From positions 1 to 10,961 of the forward strand of contig JAFZZD010000388.1 of NCBI GenBank assembly GCA_017615955.1: a stretch of 10,961 bases of DNA, read 5' to 3'. Position 1 is the first letter of the stretch. Every line of letters begins with the position of its first letter. A program made the position numbers and the translations under genes. The notes beneath the pieces were generated by a model that worked only from the letters and a program-made list of their open reading frames with translations, was not told the origin of the DNA and made no database searches. This DNA comes from Victivallales bacterium (GTDB lineage: Bacteria > Verrucomicrobiota > Lentisphaeria > Oligosphaerales > Oligosphaeraceae). Shown piece after piece: positions 1 through 7,615 of this stretch.

Positions 1-51
1 ACTAGCCGCTTAGCGGCTTCAATTACCTAACCATACGGGGAACATAGCGTA
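1..51 (+). repeat. Left arm of a terminal inverted repeat, hairpin element
   Basis: This stretch matches the reverse complement of 10881-10932 at about 44 of 52 aligned positions (hand alignment, one gap). The shared core begins ACTAGCCGCTT and ends GGGGAACATAGC. It contains a perfect 6-bp hairpin, AGCCGC (4-9) and GCGGCT (13-18), around a TTA loop. In the other arm the loop differs but the stem is unchanged, which suggests the structure matters. The element probably continues left of the window. It looks like a dispersed REP- or MITE-like intergenic palindromic element. No transposase is visible. Confidence 0.75.
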
Positions 52-125
52 CGAATAATATTGGACAAATGTTGTTGGTTTAACAGCAATTTTGATTATT
101 CGCCATGAAAACTATGGAATTTCGG

Positions 126-154
126 TTAGCAAAACGAGTAAAAAGGGGTATATT
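126..154 (+). promoter_or_regulatory. Candidate sigma-70-type promoter of the decarboxylase operon
   Basis: TTAGCA (126-131, 4 of 6 matches to TTGACA) is followed after 17 bases by TATATT (149-154, 5 of 6 matches to TATAAT). This would start transcription near 161 and give a leader of about 50 bases before the oadG ATG at 211. The rest of 52-210 shows no ORF or RNA gene that I can support. The call rests on motif spacing only. Confidence 0.35.
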
Positions 155-210
155 CCCGCAGTTTTAGTTAGATTTGTAAACAACGATGCAAAAAGTAAGG
201 ATGTTTTGTT

Positions 211-471
211 ATGAATCCCAATGATGTCACGTTGATTAAGTCGGCGTTCATCCTGCTGCTGGCGGGAATGGGAATGACCTTTGTGTTCCTCATAGTGCAG
301 ATATTCTGCACGAAATTGTCCTCTTTGGTGACCAAGAACTTCAATCATCTTGTACCAGAACCTGAAGTCAAGGCCAAGAAGCCAGCCGCAAAGCCCGCCG
401 CCAAGAAAGATGACGACGCAGAGGAGATCGTGGCCGCCATCGCCGCTGTACTACATCATAATTCCAGATAG
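211..471 (+). CDS. oadG: Na+-translocating decarboxylase gamma subunit (OadG family)
   Basis: This 86-residue protein has the standard layout of the small gamma subunit of biotin-dependent sodium pumps. A short N-terminus leads into one membrane helix (about residues 11-33, LLLAGMGMTFVFL). A charged, Lys/Ala/Pro-rich cytoplasmic tail (residues 50-66) and an acidic stretch (DDDAEE) follow. In the family, gamma holds the alpha and beta subunits together and its C-terminal tail contacts alpha. The ATG at 211 has AAGGA nine bases upstream. The next gene, oadA, starts 21 bases after the stop with its own AAGGAG site, so the two are almost certainly co-transcribed. Gamma subunits are poorly conserved, so the assignment rests on size, topology and the neighbouring alpha and beta genes. 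The C-terminal end (AIAAVLHHNS) also resembles the short conserved tail seen in related GcdD/MmdD subunits. Confidence 0.85.
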   Translation: MNPNDVTLIKSAFILLLAGMGMTFVFLIVQIFCTKLSSLVTKNFNHLVPEPEVKAKKPAAKPAAKKDDDAEEIVAAIAAVLHHNSR

Positions 472-492
472 AAACACAAGGAGTAACAAAGA

Positions 493-2316
493 ATGACACG
501 TAAGATCCGTTTTATGGACACCTCCTTCAGGGACGGTTTCCAGTCGGTAATTGGCGCGCGAGTGATCACTGCGGACTTTCTGCCCGCAGTCGAGGCGGCT
601 GTCGAGGCAGGATTCACACATCTTGAAGTCGGCGGCGGCGCACGTTTCCAGAGCCCATTCTTCTACTGCGGCGAAAATGCCTTCGATTCAATGGACACCA
701 TACGCAAGACAGTGGGACCCGATGTGAACCTGCAGACACTGGCCCGCGGCGTCAATGTGGTGGGGCTTTCATCCCAGTCCAGCGACATCATCGACCTGCA
801 TGCCAAGATGTTCAAGAAGCACGGCATGACCACCATCCGCAACTTCGACGCTCTGAACGACATCAGGAACATCAGCTACTCCGGCACCTGCATACACAAT
901 GCCGGCCTCAAGCACCAGACCACCATCACCATGATGGGACTCCCACCCAACATGAATACCGAGGCGCACTCGCCTAAATTCTACTGCCGCATACTGGAGG
1001 ACATCCTGGCATCTGGAATGCCATTTGACTCACTGTGCTTCAAGGACGCGTCAGGCACCTGTCCGCCATCCGTCATAAAGGAAACCGTGAAGCGCACCCG
1101 CGAAATGCTGGATGCCGCAGGCAAGAAGGACTGCCCCATTGAAATGCATACCCACGACACCGCCGACATGTCCGTTGCCTGCTATATGGCGGCCATCGAG
1201 GGTGGCGCGGAGATCATCGACCTCTCCATGCAGCCAATGTCAGGCGGCACAGGGCAGCCCGACATCCTCACAATGTGGCACGCATTCAAGGGCACTGACT
1301 ACACATTGGACATCGATCCCGACAAGATCCTCAAGGTGGAGGCCGTCTTCAAGGACTGCATGGCAAAGTACATGATGCCTCCGGAGGCAACAGCAACAAA
1401 TCCGCTCATCACCATGTGCCCCCTGCCTGGTGGCGCATTGACCGCAAACACCCAGATGATGAGAGACAACAAGTGCCTGGACAGGTTCCCTGAAGTGGTC
1501 GCCGCCATGCGCGAAGTCGTGGAGAAGGGCGGTTTCGGCACATCCGTCACGCCAGTCTCCCAGTTCTATTTCCAGCAGGCATTCGCCAATGTGATGCAGG
1601 GGCCATGGAAGAAGATCACCCCTGGATATGGCAAGATGGTGCTGGGATACTTTGGCAAGACTCCAGCGGAGCCAGATCCTGAAGTCGTGAAGCTGGCCGC
1701 CGAGCAGCTGGGCATGGAACCCACCACCGAAAATCCACGGGACCTGAACGACCGCAATCCCAAACTGGGACGCAAGCACGCCGAACAGGTGCTCAAGGAG
1801 AACGGCTTGGAAATCACAGACGAGAATGTGATGATCATCGCAACATGCGACGAGGCTGCAGACCCCAAGGGCCTGAAGTTCCTGAAGGGCGCCCGCCCGA
1901 TGGGATGCCGTTTTGTAACCGACAAGAAAGAAGAACCAAAATCAAATAAGGAAGGCAATATGAACAATGCATCAGGATCTTATACAGTAGTTGTCAATGG
2001 CAAGACTTATCGCGTGGACGTGCTTCCAGCTGGCGCGGCTCCAGTAGTGACTGCGGCACCGGCACCGGCAGCGGCACCAGCAGCGGCTGCGGCACCAGCG
2101 GCAGGCGGCACTGAAATCAAGGCCCCGATGCCGGGCACTGTGCTGCGCGTCCTGGTGAATGTGGGCGACGTCGTCAAGAAGGGCGATGACATCATCATGA
2201 TCGAGGCCATGAAGATGGAGCAGTCCATCAAGGCGACGGCTGACGGCAAAGTGGCCGCCATCAACGTGGCGCAGGGCGATACCGTGGAAAGCGACCAGGT
2301 CGTGGCTGTCATTTAA
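493..2316 (+). CDS. oadA: Oxaloacetate decarboxylase-type alpha subunit with fused biotin carrier
   Basis: This 607-residue cytoplasmic subunit transfers CO2 from an oxo-acid, most likely oxaloacetate, to biotin, which then delivers it to the membrane beta subunit. Residues 1-280 are an HMGL-like TIM-barrel carboxyltransferase. Metal-site residues are in place: Asp14 in RDGFQS, Lys184 in FKDASG (the carbamylated Lys of the family), and His219 and His221 in MHTHD. The substrate-binding Arg is probably Arg85 in ARGVN. Residues 290-470 fit the PYC/OADA conserved region. An Ala/Pro linker (about 513-543) precedes a biotinyl domain with AMKMEQ, biotin Lys574, 33 residues from the C-terminus as expected. 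The start has AAGGAG nine bases upstream. Several signature blocks diverge from enterobacterial OadA (RDGFQS for RDAHQS, EVGGGARF for ECWGGATF), so the substrate is not certain; pyruvate carboxylase subunit B is the main alternative. The oadG and oadB neighbours favour a Na+ pump. Confidence 0.9.
   Translation: MTRKIRFMDTSFRDGFQSVIGARVITADFLPAVEAAVEAGFTHLEVGGGARFQSPFFYCGENAFDSMDTIRKTVGPDVNLQTLARGVNVVGLSSQSSDIIDLHAKMFKKHGMTTIRNFDALNDIRNISYSGTCIHNAGLKHQTTITMMGLPPNMNTEAHSPKFYCRILEDILASGMPFDSLCFKDASGTCPPSVIKETVKRTREMLDAAGKKDCPIEMHTHDTADMSVACYMAAIEGGAEIIDLSMQPMSGGTGQPDILTMWHAFKGTDYTLDIDPDKILKVEAVFKDCMAKYMMPPEATATNPLITMCPLPGGALTANTQMMRDNKCLDRFPEVVAAMREVVEKGGFGTSVTPVSQFYFQQAFANVMQGPWKKITPGYGKMVLGYFGKTPAEPDPEVVKLAAEQLGMEPTTENPRDLNDRNPKLGRKHAEQVLKENGLEITDENVMIIATCDEAADPKGLKFLKGARPMGCRFVTDKKEEPKSNKEGNMNNASGSYTVVVNGKTYRVDVLPAGAAPVVTAAPAPAAAPAAAAAPAAGGTEIKAPMPGTVLRVLVNVGDVVKKGDDIIMIEAMKMEQSIKATADGKVAAINVAQGDTVESDQVVAVI
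1948..1962 (+). promoter_or_regulatory. Internal Shine-Dalgarno and in-frame ATG before the biotin-carrier part of oadA
   Basis: AAGGA (1948-1952) lies seven bases before an in-frame ATG (1960-1962, Met490 of OadA). This is as good as the initiation sites of the operon's annotated genes. The protein from Met490 would be 118 residues, opening with YTVVVNGKTYRVDV, then the Ala/Pro linker and the biotinyl domain. That matches the layout of stand-alone biotin carriers such as MmdC/GcdC. It may be a working second start or a relic of a gene fusion. Confidence 0.5.
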
Positions 2317-2318
2317 TC

Positions 2319-2348
2319 CACAGATTATCACAGATTTACGCAGATTTT
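2319..2348 (+). repeat. Three tandem 10-bp CACAGATT units in the oadA-oadB gap
   Basis: The units are CACAGATTAT (2319-2328), CACAGATTTA (2329-2338) and CGCAGATTTT (2339-2348). They fill about half of the 63-base gap between oadA and oadB, starting three bases after the oadA stop. There is no inverted symmetry and no hairpin, so it is not a terminator. Similar (A)CACAGATT-type runs are, from memory, common dispersed intergenic repeats in several phyla. Function is unknown. Confidence 0.7.
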
Positions 2349-2379
2349 TAGACTGTAATAATTAACAAGGAAGACAACC

Positions 2380-4065
2380 ATGAAGAATAGCGTTTCTTTT
2401 CTTCTTGTCGCATTGATGCTGTGCTGTTCAATATTCGCCGTGGCGGATACTGCAGCACCCAACTGCGATGGGAAAACGCTGGAAAAGCCCCTTGCGGAAG
2501 GGGCATACAACAGCGGTAGCCTGCAGACTATGACGCAGGACAGCGTGTTCCGCGTGGAACAGGAAAACGGCTTGCTGCAAGTCAAATACGTATGGCCTAC
2601 GCCCGCAGTGGTGTACCAGGTGTCCACCCGCGTTGGAATGAACCTTAATCCAGGACGCACAATGTGCATCCTGAAAATCAAAAAGGGTGACGAGGCTGTT
2701 CTCAAGGCCAATGGCATGGAGAATGTGCCGTCCCGCAGCAAGGCCGAAGTCAAGGCCGCCATGGGCTGCAATGTGCGCTCTGTAGGCATTTCTGCAGGGC
2801 AGACCATCTATCAGGGCACAGTCATGTTCACCATGGTACCCCAGGTGATTTCACACGATTCAGTCACACCTAGTTCCAGCAAGGAACTCAAACTTTCCGA
2901 CATGTTCATGAAACTGTGGGAAAGCACAGGCATTTGCGAGTTCTATAAGCAGACCCAGTTGGAATGGACTTTGGGCGTGGGACGCATCATCATGATTCTG
3001 GTGGGACTGGTGCTGATCTATCTTGCCATTATCAAGGGCTTCGAGCCACTGCTGCTGCTCCCCATCGGCTTCGGCGCAGTCATGTCCAACATCCCATTGG
3101 CGGGCATCGCAGAGCCAGACGGCATCCTGGGCATGCTTTTCAACGGCGTCAACTGGGGCATCTACCCACTGCTCATTTTCCTGGGCATTGGCGCAATGAC
3201 AGACTTTGGTCCCCTGATTGCAAACCCAATCACCTGCCTCCTTGGCGGCGCGGCGCAGCTGGGCATTTTTGCCGCATTGTTCGGTGCAGTGCTCATCAGC
3301 TCCCTCACGCCTGACAGCGTCATCAATTTCTCAATCAAGGACGCTGCCTCCATAGGCATCATCGGCGGCGCTGACGGGCCTACTGCCATCTTCCTTTCCA
3401 GCCGCCTTTCACCGAATCTGCTGGGGTCAATTGCCGTGGCGGCATATTCCTACATGGCGCTGGTTCCAATCATCCAGCCACCCATCATCAAGGCGCTCAC
3501 CACAAAACAGGAGCGTGTCATACGCATGAGCCAGCTGCGCAAGGTCAGCAAACTGGAGAAGATTGTGTTCCCAATCGTGATCACACTGCTGTGCTGCCTG
3601 CTTCTGCCTTCCGCAGCTCCACTAATCTCCATGCTGATGCTGGGCAATCTGCTTAAGGAGTCCATGTGCACAGACCGCTTGAGCGACACGGCGCAAAATG
3701 CGCTCATCAACATAGTCACCATTTTCCTGGGACTGTCTGTGGGTTCCAAACTTTCGGCGGACAAGTTCCTCAATTTCGAGACCCTGGGCATCCTGCTTCT
3801 TGGTCTGGTTGCATTCGCAGTCGGCACCGCAGGCGGCGTGATCATGGGCAAGATCATGTGCAAGCTCTCTGGCGGCAAGATCAACCCGATGATTGGCGCG
3901 GCTGGCGTCTCCGCCGTTCCAATGGCGGCCCGTGTCGTCAACAAGATTGGCCTTGAGGAAGACCCCCAGAACTTCCTGCTGATGCACGCAATGGGACCCA
4001 ACGTGTCGGGTGTCATCGGTTCTGCTGTGGCTGCGGGCGTCCTGCTTTGCGCCCTAGGTAGCTGA
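2380..4065 (+). CDS. oadB: Na+-translocating decarboxylase beta subunit with extracytoplasmic N-terminal extension
   Basis: This is the membrane subunit that decarboxylates carboxybiotin and moves Na+ outward. Residues from about 190 to 561 are a full OadB/GcdB/MmdB polytopic domain. It contains [10 protein letters not shown], with Asp332 matching the essential Asp203 of Klebsiella OadB, and [19 protein letters not shown], which holds the conserved Ser of the second Na+ site. Late glycine-rich helices end in [13 protein letters not shown]. The family is usually about 370-430 residues; here 561. The extra N-terminus starts with a signal peptide (hydrophobic residues 5-19, likely cut after AVA at residue 22). 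About 165 residues of mostly beta-like sequence follow, then the first pump helix near residue 200. AAGGA lies eight bases before the ATG. The gene is third in the oadGAB operon and is followed ten bases later by a strong terminator. Confidence 0.93.
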   Translation: MKNSVSFLLVALMLCCSIFAVADTAAPNCDGKTLEKPLAEGAYNSGSLQTMTQDSVFRVEQENGLLQVKYVWPTPAVVYQVSTRVGMNLNPGRTMCILKIKKGDEAVLKANGMENVPSRSKAEVKAAMGCNVRSVGISAGQTIYQGTVMFTMVPQVISHDSVTPSSSKELKLSDMFMKLWESTGICEFYKQTQLEWTLGVGRIIMILVGLVLIYLAIIKGFEPLLLLPIGFGAVMSNIPLAGIAEPDGILGMLFNGVNWGIYPLLIFLGIGAMTDFGPLIANPITCLLGGAAQLGIFAALFGAVLISSLTPDSVINFSIKDAASIGIIGGADGPTAIFLSSRLSPNLLGSIAVAAYSYMALVPIIQPPIIKALTTKQERVIRMSQLRKVSKLEKIVFPIVITLLCCLLLPSAAPLISMLMLGNLLKESMCTDRLSDTAQNALINIVTIFLGLSVGSKLSADKFLNFETLGILLLGLVAFAVGTAGGVIMGKIMCKLSGGKINPMIGAAGVSAVPMAARVVNKIGLEEDPQNFLLMHAMGPNVSGVIGSAVAAGVLLCALGS

Positions 4066-4075
4066 TTGTCAAATG

Positions 4076-4104
4076 CGCGGCGCGAAAGCGCCGCGTTTTT
4101 TTTT
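4076..4104 (+). terminator. Intrinsic terminator of the oadGAB operon
   Basis: A perfect 8-bp GC stem, CGCGGCGC (4076-4083) with GCGCCGCG (4088-4095), is closed by a GAAA tetraloop. It is followed immediately by nine T (4096-4104). It begins ten bases after the oadB stop. This is a textbook Rho-independent terminator on the plus strand. Confidence 0.96.
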
Positions 4105-4107
4105 ATT

Positions 4108-4542
4108 ATGCAATATAAATTCAAACTTGGAGCCAGGGCTTACATATATCCTCTGGTGGCATTGGCGGTCTGCTTCTTCATGTATATGCATGCCCGCAAG
4201 GCAGGGCAGGCTTACAGGCAGGAACCAAGGCCAGTGCAGAAGACAAGCCTGCCAGCTGACACGGAACTTTCCGGCGCAGTGGACATGGACCTGCCAGCCC
4301 TGTATCTCTTTGGCGCAGAGCAGGATATTTCATTCGCAGATGAATTACGCACCGCATTGTCAGGGCGCTGCTCTGTCTTGCATATCAAGAATGCCGGTGA
4401 TGACGTGCGCAGCTATTTTGGCGTTTCCCAGTTGCCATGCGCAGTGCTTTTCAATAAGGACAGGGATAAAATAGCGGATTATGCTCCCTTGCCTTCCAAG
4501 GATGAGCTGCTGTCGAAAGTACAGGATTCTCTGGGTAAGTAA
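4108..4542 (+). CDS. Membrane-anchored thioredoxin-fold-like protein without CXXC
   Basis: This 144-residue protein has one N-terminal membrane helix (about residues 12-27, YIYPLVALAVCFFMYM), then a linker and a soluble domain from about residue 55. That domain reads like a minimal thioredoxin fold: a strand (PALYLFGA), a helix (SFADELRTALSG), a strand (CSVLHIK), a helix with YFGVSQLP, then a strand (AVLFNKD) and a final helix. The LP in SQLPCAVLF sits where thioredoxins carry their cis-proline. The place of the CXXC site reads GAEQDIS, so disulfide redox activity is unlikely. I chose the ATG at 4108 because the upstream in-frame TTG at 4066 would require translating through the terminator. 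No Shine-Dalgarno is visible before 4108, only the T-tract. Expression may depend on read-through or a promoter inside oadB. The fold assignment is by pattern only, and the exact function is unknown. Confidence 0.65.
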   Translation: MQYKFKLGARAYIYPLVALAVCFFMYMHARKAGQAYRQEPRPVQKTSLPADTELSGAVDMDLPALYLFGAEQDISFADELRTALSGRCSVLHIKNAGDDVRSYFGVSQLPCAVLFNKDRDKIADYAPLPSKDELLSKVQDSLGK

Positions 4543-4563
4543 TTCTAAATCATTAAGTACTAG

Positions 4564-5352
4564 CTAGCACCAAAGCGTTTCTATTGGTCTGTTTTGGTGT
4601 GCGACCTGCAAGGCGATGTCTGGCCTGTCAATGTTCTGGAGGCATTGCTGTGCACTGTCGAAGGCGATTTTCTCCTGGTTGCACTCTCTGCTGATGTGTG
4701 CAAGGATGACGTTTCTTGTGCAGTCGGAGGCCACATCTGCAAGAAGCTGTGCGCTGGCCTCGTTGCTGAGGTGTCCCTGTCTGCCCATTATTCTCTGCTT
4801 GAGATGCCATGGGCGGGATGAAGCAGCCAGCATGTTCAAGTCATGGTTGCTTTCCAATACCAGAGCCGTACACTCCCTGAGCTGGTATTCCACCATGGAG
4901 CTGGCGTAGCCGATGTCGGTTGCTATGGCGATTTTCCTGTTGCCGCAGATGAATGAGAATGCCACGGGATCCGAGGCGTCATGTGGAATGGAGAATGGGC
5001 AGACTGTGATGGAGCCTATGTCAAATGTCCCGCCAGGCGCGAAAGTCGCCATTTGGCGCAAACGCTCGTCCTTGCAGCGCATTTGCTGTGCGCATTTCAT
5101 GGAGGCGAATATAGGGGCGTCAAGGGTTTTTGCACACACGCGAAGTCCCTTTACGTGGTCGTCATGCTCATGGGTGACAAGAATAGCGTTGACATGCAGT
5201 CCCTCCAGTCCTGCCAGTTGCAGGCGCCTTTGGGTTTCCCGTGCGCTGAAGCCGGCATCCACCATTATTGCCGTGCCGCCGTATTGGATGATTGTGCAAT
5301 TTCCGGAACTGCCACTGCCCAGAACTGTTATGCCAATGTTGTCTTCGCTCAT
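4564..5352 (-). CDS. yycJ: YycJ/WalJ-like metallo-beta-lactamase-fold hydrolase
   Basis: This 262-residue cytoplasmic protein carries the MBL-fold metal site: TEHxHxDDH-type THEHDDH at residues 60-66 (His61, His63, Asp65, His66), a second-half Asp in ATDIG, and ESNHD, which together are characteristic of the YycJ (WalJ) group. The N-terminal LGSGSSGNCT is also a hallmark of that group. Bacillus and Firmicute YycJ proteins are linked to a 5'-3' exonuclease role, proposed in mismatch repair. Length fits the family (about 260). The ATG overlaps the lpxB stop by four bases (ATGA type), with AGGGG just upstream, so translation is probably coupled. It is the last gene of the minus-strand operon and meets the plus-strand gene ending at 4542 tail to tail, with only 21 bases between and no clear terminator. 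Confidence 0.85.
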   Translation of the reverse strand: MSEDNIGITVLGSGSSGNCTIIQYGGTAIMVDAGFSARETQRRLQLAGLEGLHVNAILVTHEHDDHVKGLRVCAKTLDAPIFASMKCAQQMRCKDERLRQMATFAPGGTFDIGSITVCPFSIPHDASDPVAFSFICGNRKIAIATDIGYASSMVEYQLRECTALVLESNHDLNMLAASSRPWHLKQRIMGRQGHLSNEASAQLLADVASDCTRNVILAHISRECNQEKIAFDSAQQCLQNIDRPDIALQVAHQNRPIETLWC

Positions 5353-6500
5353 AAGTCCCCTGCCCTGCCCTCAAGCACCTCGATGACGGCGTCAGCCGCC
5401 CTGGCGCTTGCCTTTGTGTCTTCTCCAAGCATTTTCACGCATTTTTCAATGCCATCCAGGCAAGTCTGTCTTCGTGAACCGCCTGGAAGAATGTCTTCAA
5501 GCGCACTTGCCAGCTTGTCTGGCACAGCATCGTATTGAAGTCTTTCCTCATAGACAGTCTGCCCTGTCACCAGGTTTGCAATTGTGATTGACGGCAGTTT
5601 AACCAGTGCCTTTGCCACTTGATATGTGAGCCAGCTGACCTTGTAGGATACCACCAATGGCAAGCCCAGCATGGCGGCCTCCACGGTAACTGTCCCGCTG
5701 GCGGCAATGCCTGCGATTGCCATTTTCATCTGCTGCCTGGTGTCGCCGACGCTTATCTGGAAGCATTTCCTTTGCTCTTCATTGAGATTGCATTCCTCCA
5801 GGAGCCGCTCCGCAAGTTTTCTTGTTTTCTCGCGTGGCAGCGGGATTGTGAAATGCAGTTCCTGGTGTTTTTCCTTGAGTAGCAAGGCTGTCTGCACAAA
5901 GGTCTTAAGCAGTGCCTTGAGTTCGTTGGAGCGGCTTCCAGGCAGCAGCAGCACCAGTTTTTCATCGCGCTGGATATCGCTTTTGCGTAAAGGAGCCAGT
6001 ATGTCCAGCAATGGATGGCCGATGAATTTGATATCAAGCCCAGTTCCTTCATAGACAGCTGGCTCGAACGGGAATATGCAAAGCATTCTGCGCACGCATT
6101 TCGCGATGGTCTTGATTCTGCCTTTCTTCCATGCCCAGACCTGGGGGCTGATGTAGTAGATCACAGGGATGCCTGCCTTATGAAGGCGTTGTGCCAGTCG
6201 CAGGTTGAAGCCAGGATAGTCAATCAGGATTACCGCATCGGGGCGTTCCTCTGCGGCACGGTGTGCCATGTCCTTCAGCAGTCTTATGAAAAAGAAAATG
6301 CTTTTGAGCACCTCGACTATGCCCACCACGCCGAGTTCAGTGGAATCCACCATTATTTCGACCCCGGCTTCGCGCATTGCGGTGCCGCCCATTCCCTTTA
6401 TGGTCAATCCTGGCTGGCGCTCCCAAAGCTCTTTTGCCAGGGCGGCCCCGTACATGTCGCCAGAAGTCTCGCCGCTGATTATCCAGATTGTCCTTGACAT
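5349..6500 (-). CDS. lpxB: Lipid-A-disaccharide synthase
   Basis: LpxB joins UDP-2,3-diacylglucosamine to lipid X to form the lipid A disaccharide, a peripheral membrane step of outer membrane synthesis. The 383-residue product has the family length and motifs in order: GETSGD (10-15), LIDYPGFN (92-99), YYISPQVWAWK (115-125), FPFE (143-146), IGHPLLD (160-166), LLPGSRSNE (185-193), SGTVTVEAAMLGLPLVVSYK (268-287) and ITIANLVTG (305-313). All are intact, so the enzyme should be active. The ATG is 14 bases after the kinase stop, with AGGTG eight bases upstream. The lpxA/D/K genes are not in the window. Sitting behind a tubulin-like/kinase cassette is unusual, because lpxB normally clusters with other lipid A or outer membrane genes. 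Confidence 0.96.
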   Translation of the reverse strand: MSRTIWIISGETSGDMYGAALAKELWERQPGLTIKGMGGTAMREAGVEIMVDSTELGVVGIVEVLKSIFFFIRLLKDMAHRAAEERPDAVILIDYPGFNLRLAQRLHKAGIPVIYYISPQVWAWKKGRIKTIAKCVRRMLCIFPFEPAVYEGTGLDIKFIGHPLLDILAPLRKSDIQRDEKLVLLLPGSRSNELKALLKTFVQTALLLKEKHQELHFTIPLPREKTRKLAERLLEECNLNEEQRKCFQISVGDTRQQMKMAIAGIAASGTVTVEAAMLGLPLVVSYKVSWLTYQVAKALVKLPSITIANLVTGQTVYEERLQYDAVPDKLASALEDILPGGSRRQTCLDGIEKCVKMLGEDTKASARAADAVIEVLEGRAGDL

Positions 6501-6514
6501 TGTAGGAGCACCTG

Positions 6515-7600
6515 CTAGCTGTTTGCCAGCGACGGAAGAGTGATGTTATTTGATTTTGCCCAGTCTTTTATCCTTAGGAGAAGACCCTGGCTGCTGTTTA
6601 TGCGCAGATCTCTTCTGGGTATTGTGCATTCCCTTATTATTTCCTGCAGTTCAGGATAATCGTCCAGATCTGGAATGTCCAGAATGCTAGGCCTGTTGTC
6701 TTTTTCAAGGTGGTATTTGGCGTCTGAACGAAATTGTTTCTGCACCAGGCTGCTTTGAGGCTGGTTAAGAGGTTTTGCTCCAAAGAACACGGCGAATGCC
6801 ACTCCGAGGGCGAATACGTCTGTTGCTCCGTTTAAGGGTGCCTTGCATATCTGTTCTGGCGAGAGGTAGCCGCCTGTTCCTGTTATTGCCATTGGCTTGA
6901 ATCCGTCCCCCACTGATACACCGAAGTCAATCAGCTTGACGCGCCCGTTGTTGAGGATGAAGTTTGAGGGTTTTATGTCCAGGTGTATGAGGCGTTTGCT
7001 ATGGAAATAGCATATTGCCTTTACTGCCTGCGCAAACACATCTATCTTGTCCTCTACAGAAAGGCTCTTTGTCAATGACTTGTCCGCCAGGTCATGGCCC
7101 GTAAGATATTCCATTATCAGGTCGTATCCCAATTCCAGACCGAATTTCTTGACTTTGCGCAGGGCGTAGATATGGACAAGCGGCGTGTCATCGGTATCTG
7201 TGCAGACAAGTTTTGACACCTCGTATTCATTCATGATGTGCCTGACCTTTGTGCGATAGGAGACTTTCTCCAGCCTCTCCTCCTGGCGTCTTGTGGCGCT
7301 GTCGCCTATGATTTTGTTCAAAAAGCCCCTGACGCATTTGATGCAGACCTGTTGTCCCTGCAAATCACCAATGTACAGGACGCTTTCCGCCCCTTTCGCC
7401 AGTTCGCTTTCAATGCTATATGGCTTGTCCTGCGCGTTGCGCTTGATGGCTGCATGGTCAATAGTCTTCTTCCTGGTGGAGATATATTGCCTGCCCCCCT
7501 TGGGTGTCATCACCTTGGTTTTTTCCTCAAGTTCCACATTCCTTGTGGTCAAACCCTGTGCGGTCATGCTTGCGTCAATTCTATCAGTATCCGTCTTCAT
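6515..7600 (-). CDS. Cytosolic Hanks-type Ser/Thr protein kinase
   Basis: This 361-residue protein has a kinase domain from about residue 60 to 345. Key residues are visible: ATP-site Lys88 in CIK, helix-C Glu125 in NEYEV, catalytic HLDIKPSN (His206, Asp208, Lys210, Asn213), DFG at 225-227, an activation loop with Thr240 and Thr242 ahead of YLSPEQ (245-250), and Asp261 in DVFALG. The catalytic set is complete, so phosphotransfer is likely. Two features are atypical: the glycine loop is reduced (LAKGAESVLY in place of GxGxxG), and the loop is HLD instead of HRD (a non-RD kinase). The N-terminal 60 residues are polar, Lys- and Thr-rich. There is no transmembrane helix and no PASTA domain, unlike PknB/StkP. 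The gene begins 15 bases after the tubulin-like gene, so that GTPase or the winged-helix protein is the obvious candidate substrate. The start is uncertain: only a distant AAGG precedes the ATG, and Met12 is an alternative. Confidence 0.9.
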   Translation of the reverse strand: MKTDTDRIDASMTAQGLTTRNVELEEKTKVMTPKGGRQYISTRKKTIDHAAIKRNAQDKPYSIESELAKGAESVLYIGDLQGQQVCIKCVRGFLNKIIGDSATRRQEERLEKVSYRTKVRHIMNEYEVSKLVCTDTDDTPLVHIYALRKVKKFGLELGYDLIMEYLTGHDLADKSLTKSLSVEDKIDVFAQAVKAICYFHSKRLIHLDIKPSNFILNNGRVKLIDFGVSVGDGFKPMAITGTGGYLSPEQICKAPLNGATDVFALGVAFAVFFGAKPLNQPQSSLVQKQFRSDAKYHLEKDNRPSILDIPDLDDYPELQEIIRECTIPRRDLRINSSQGLLLRIKDWAKSNNITLPSLANS

Positions 7601-7615
7601 TTCAAGAGCCGAGCC

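Noticed and set aside
1240..1779. 179-codon open frame on the minus strand within oadA
   Set aside because: It lies wholly inside a clear carboxyltransferase gene, and its translation shows no recognisable domain. It is a shadow of GC-rich codon use.
4066..4107. TTG start extending the thioredoxin-like gene upstream
   Set aside because: It would make the ribosome translate the terminator hairpin and T-tract, and the extra residues add nothing conserved. The ATG at 4108 is more sensible.
3450..4124. 224-codon open frame on the minus strand within oadB
   Set aside because: It runs antisense to conserved pump helices and crosses the operon terminator. No domain is recognisable.
4568..4602. Inverted repeat CACCAAA / TTTGGTG near the convergent gene ends as a bidirectional terminator
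   Set aside because: The loop is long, the stem is AT-rich and short, no T-tract follows on either strand, and it lies inside the yycJ coding end.
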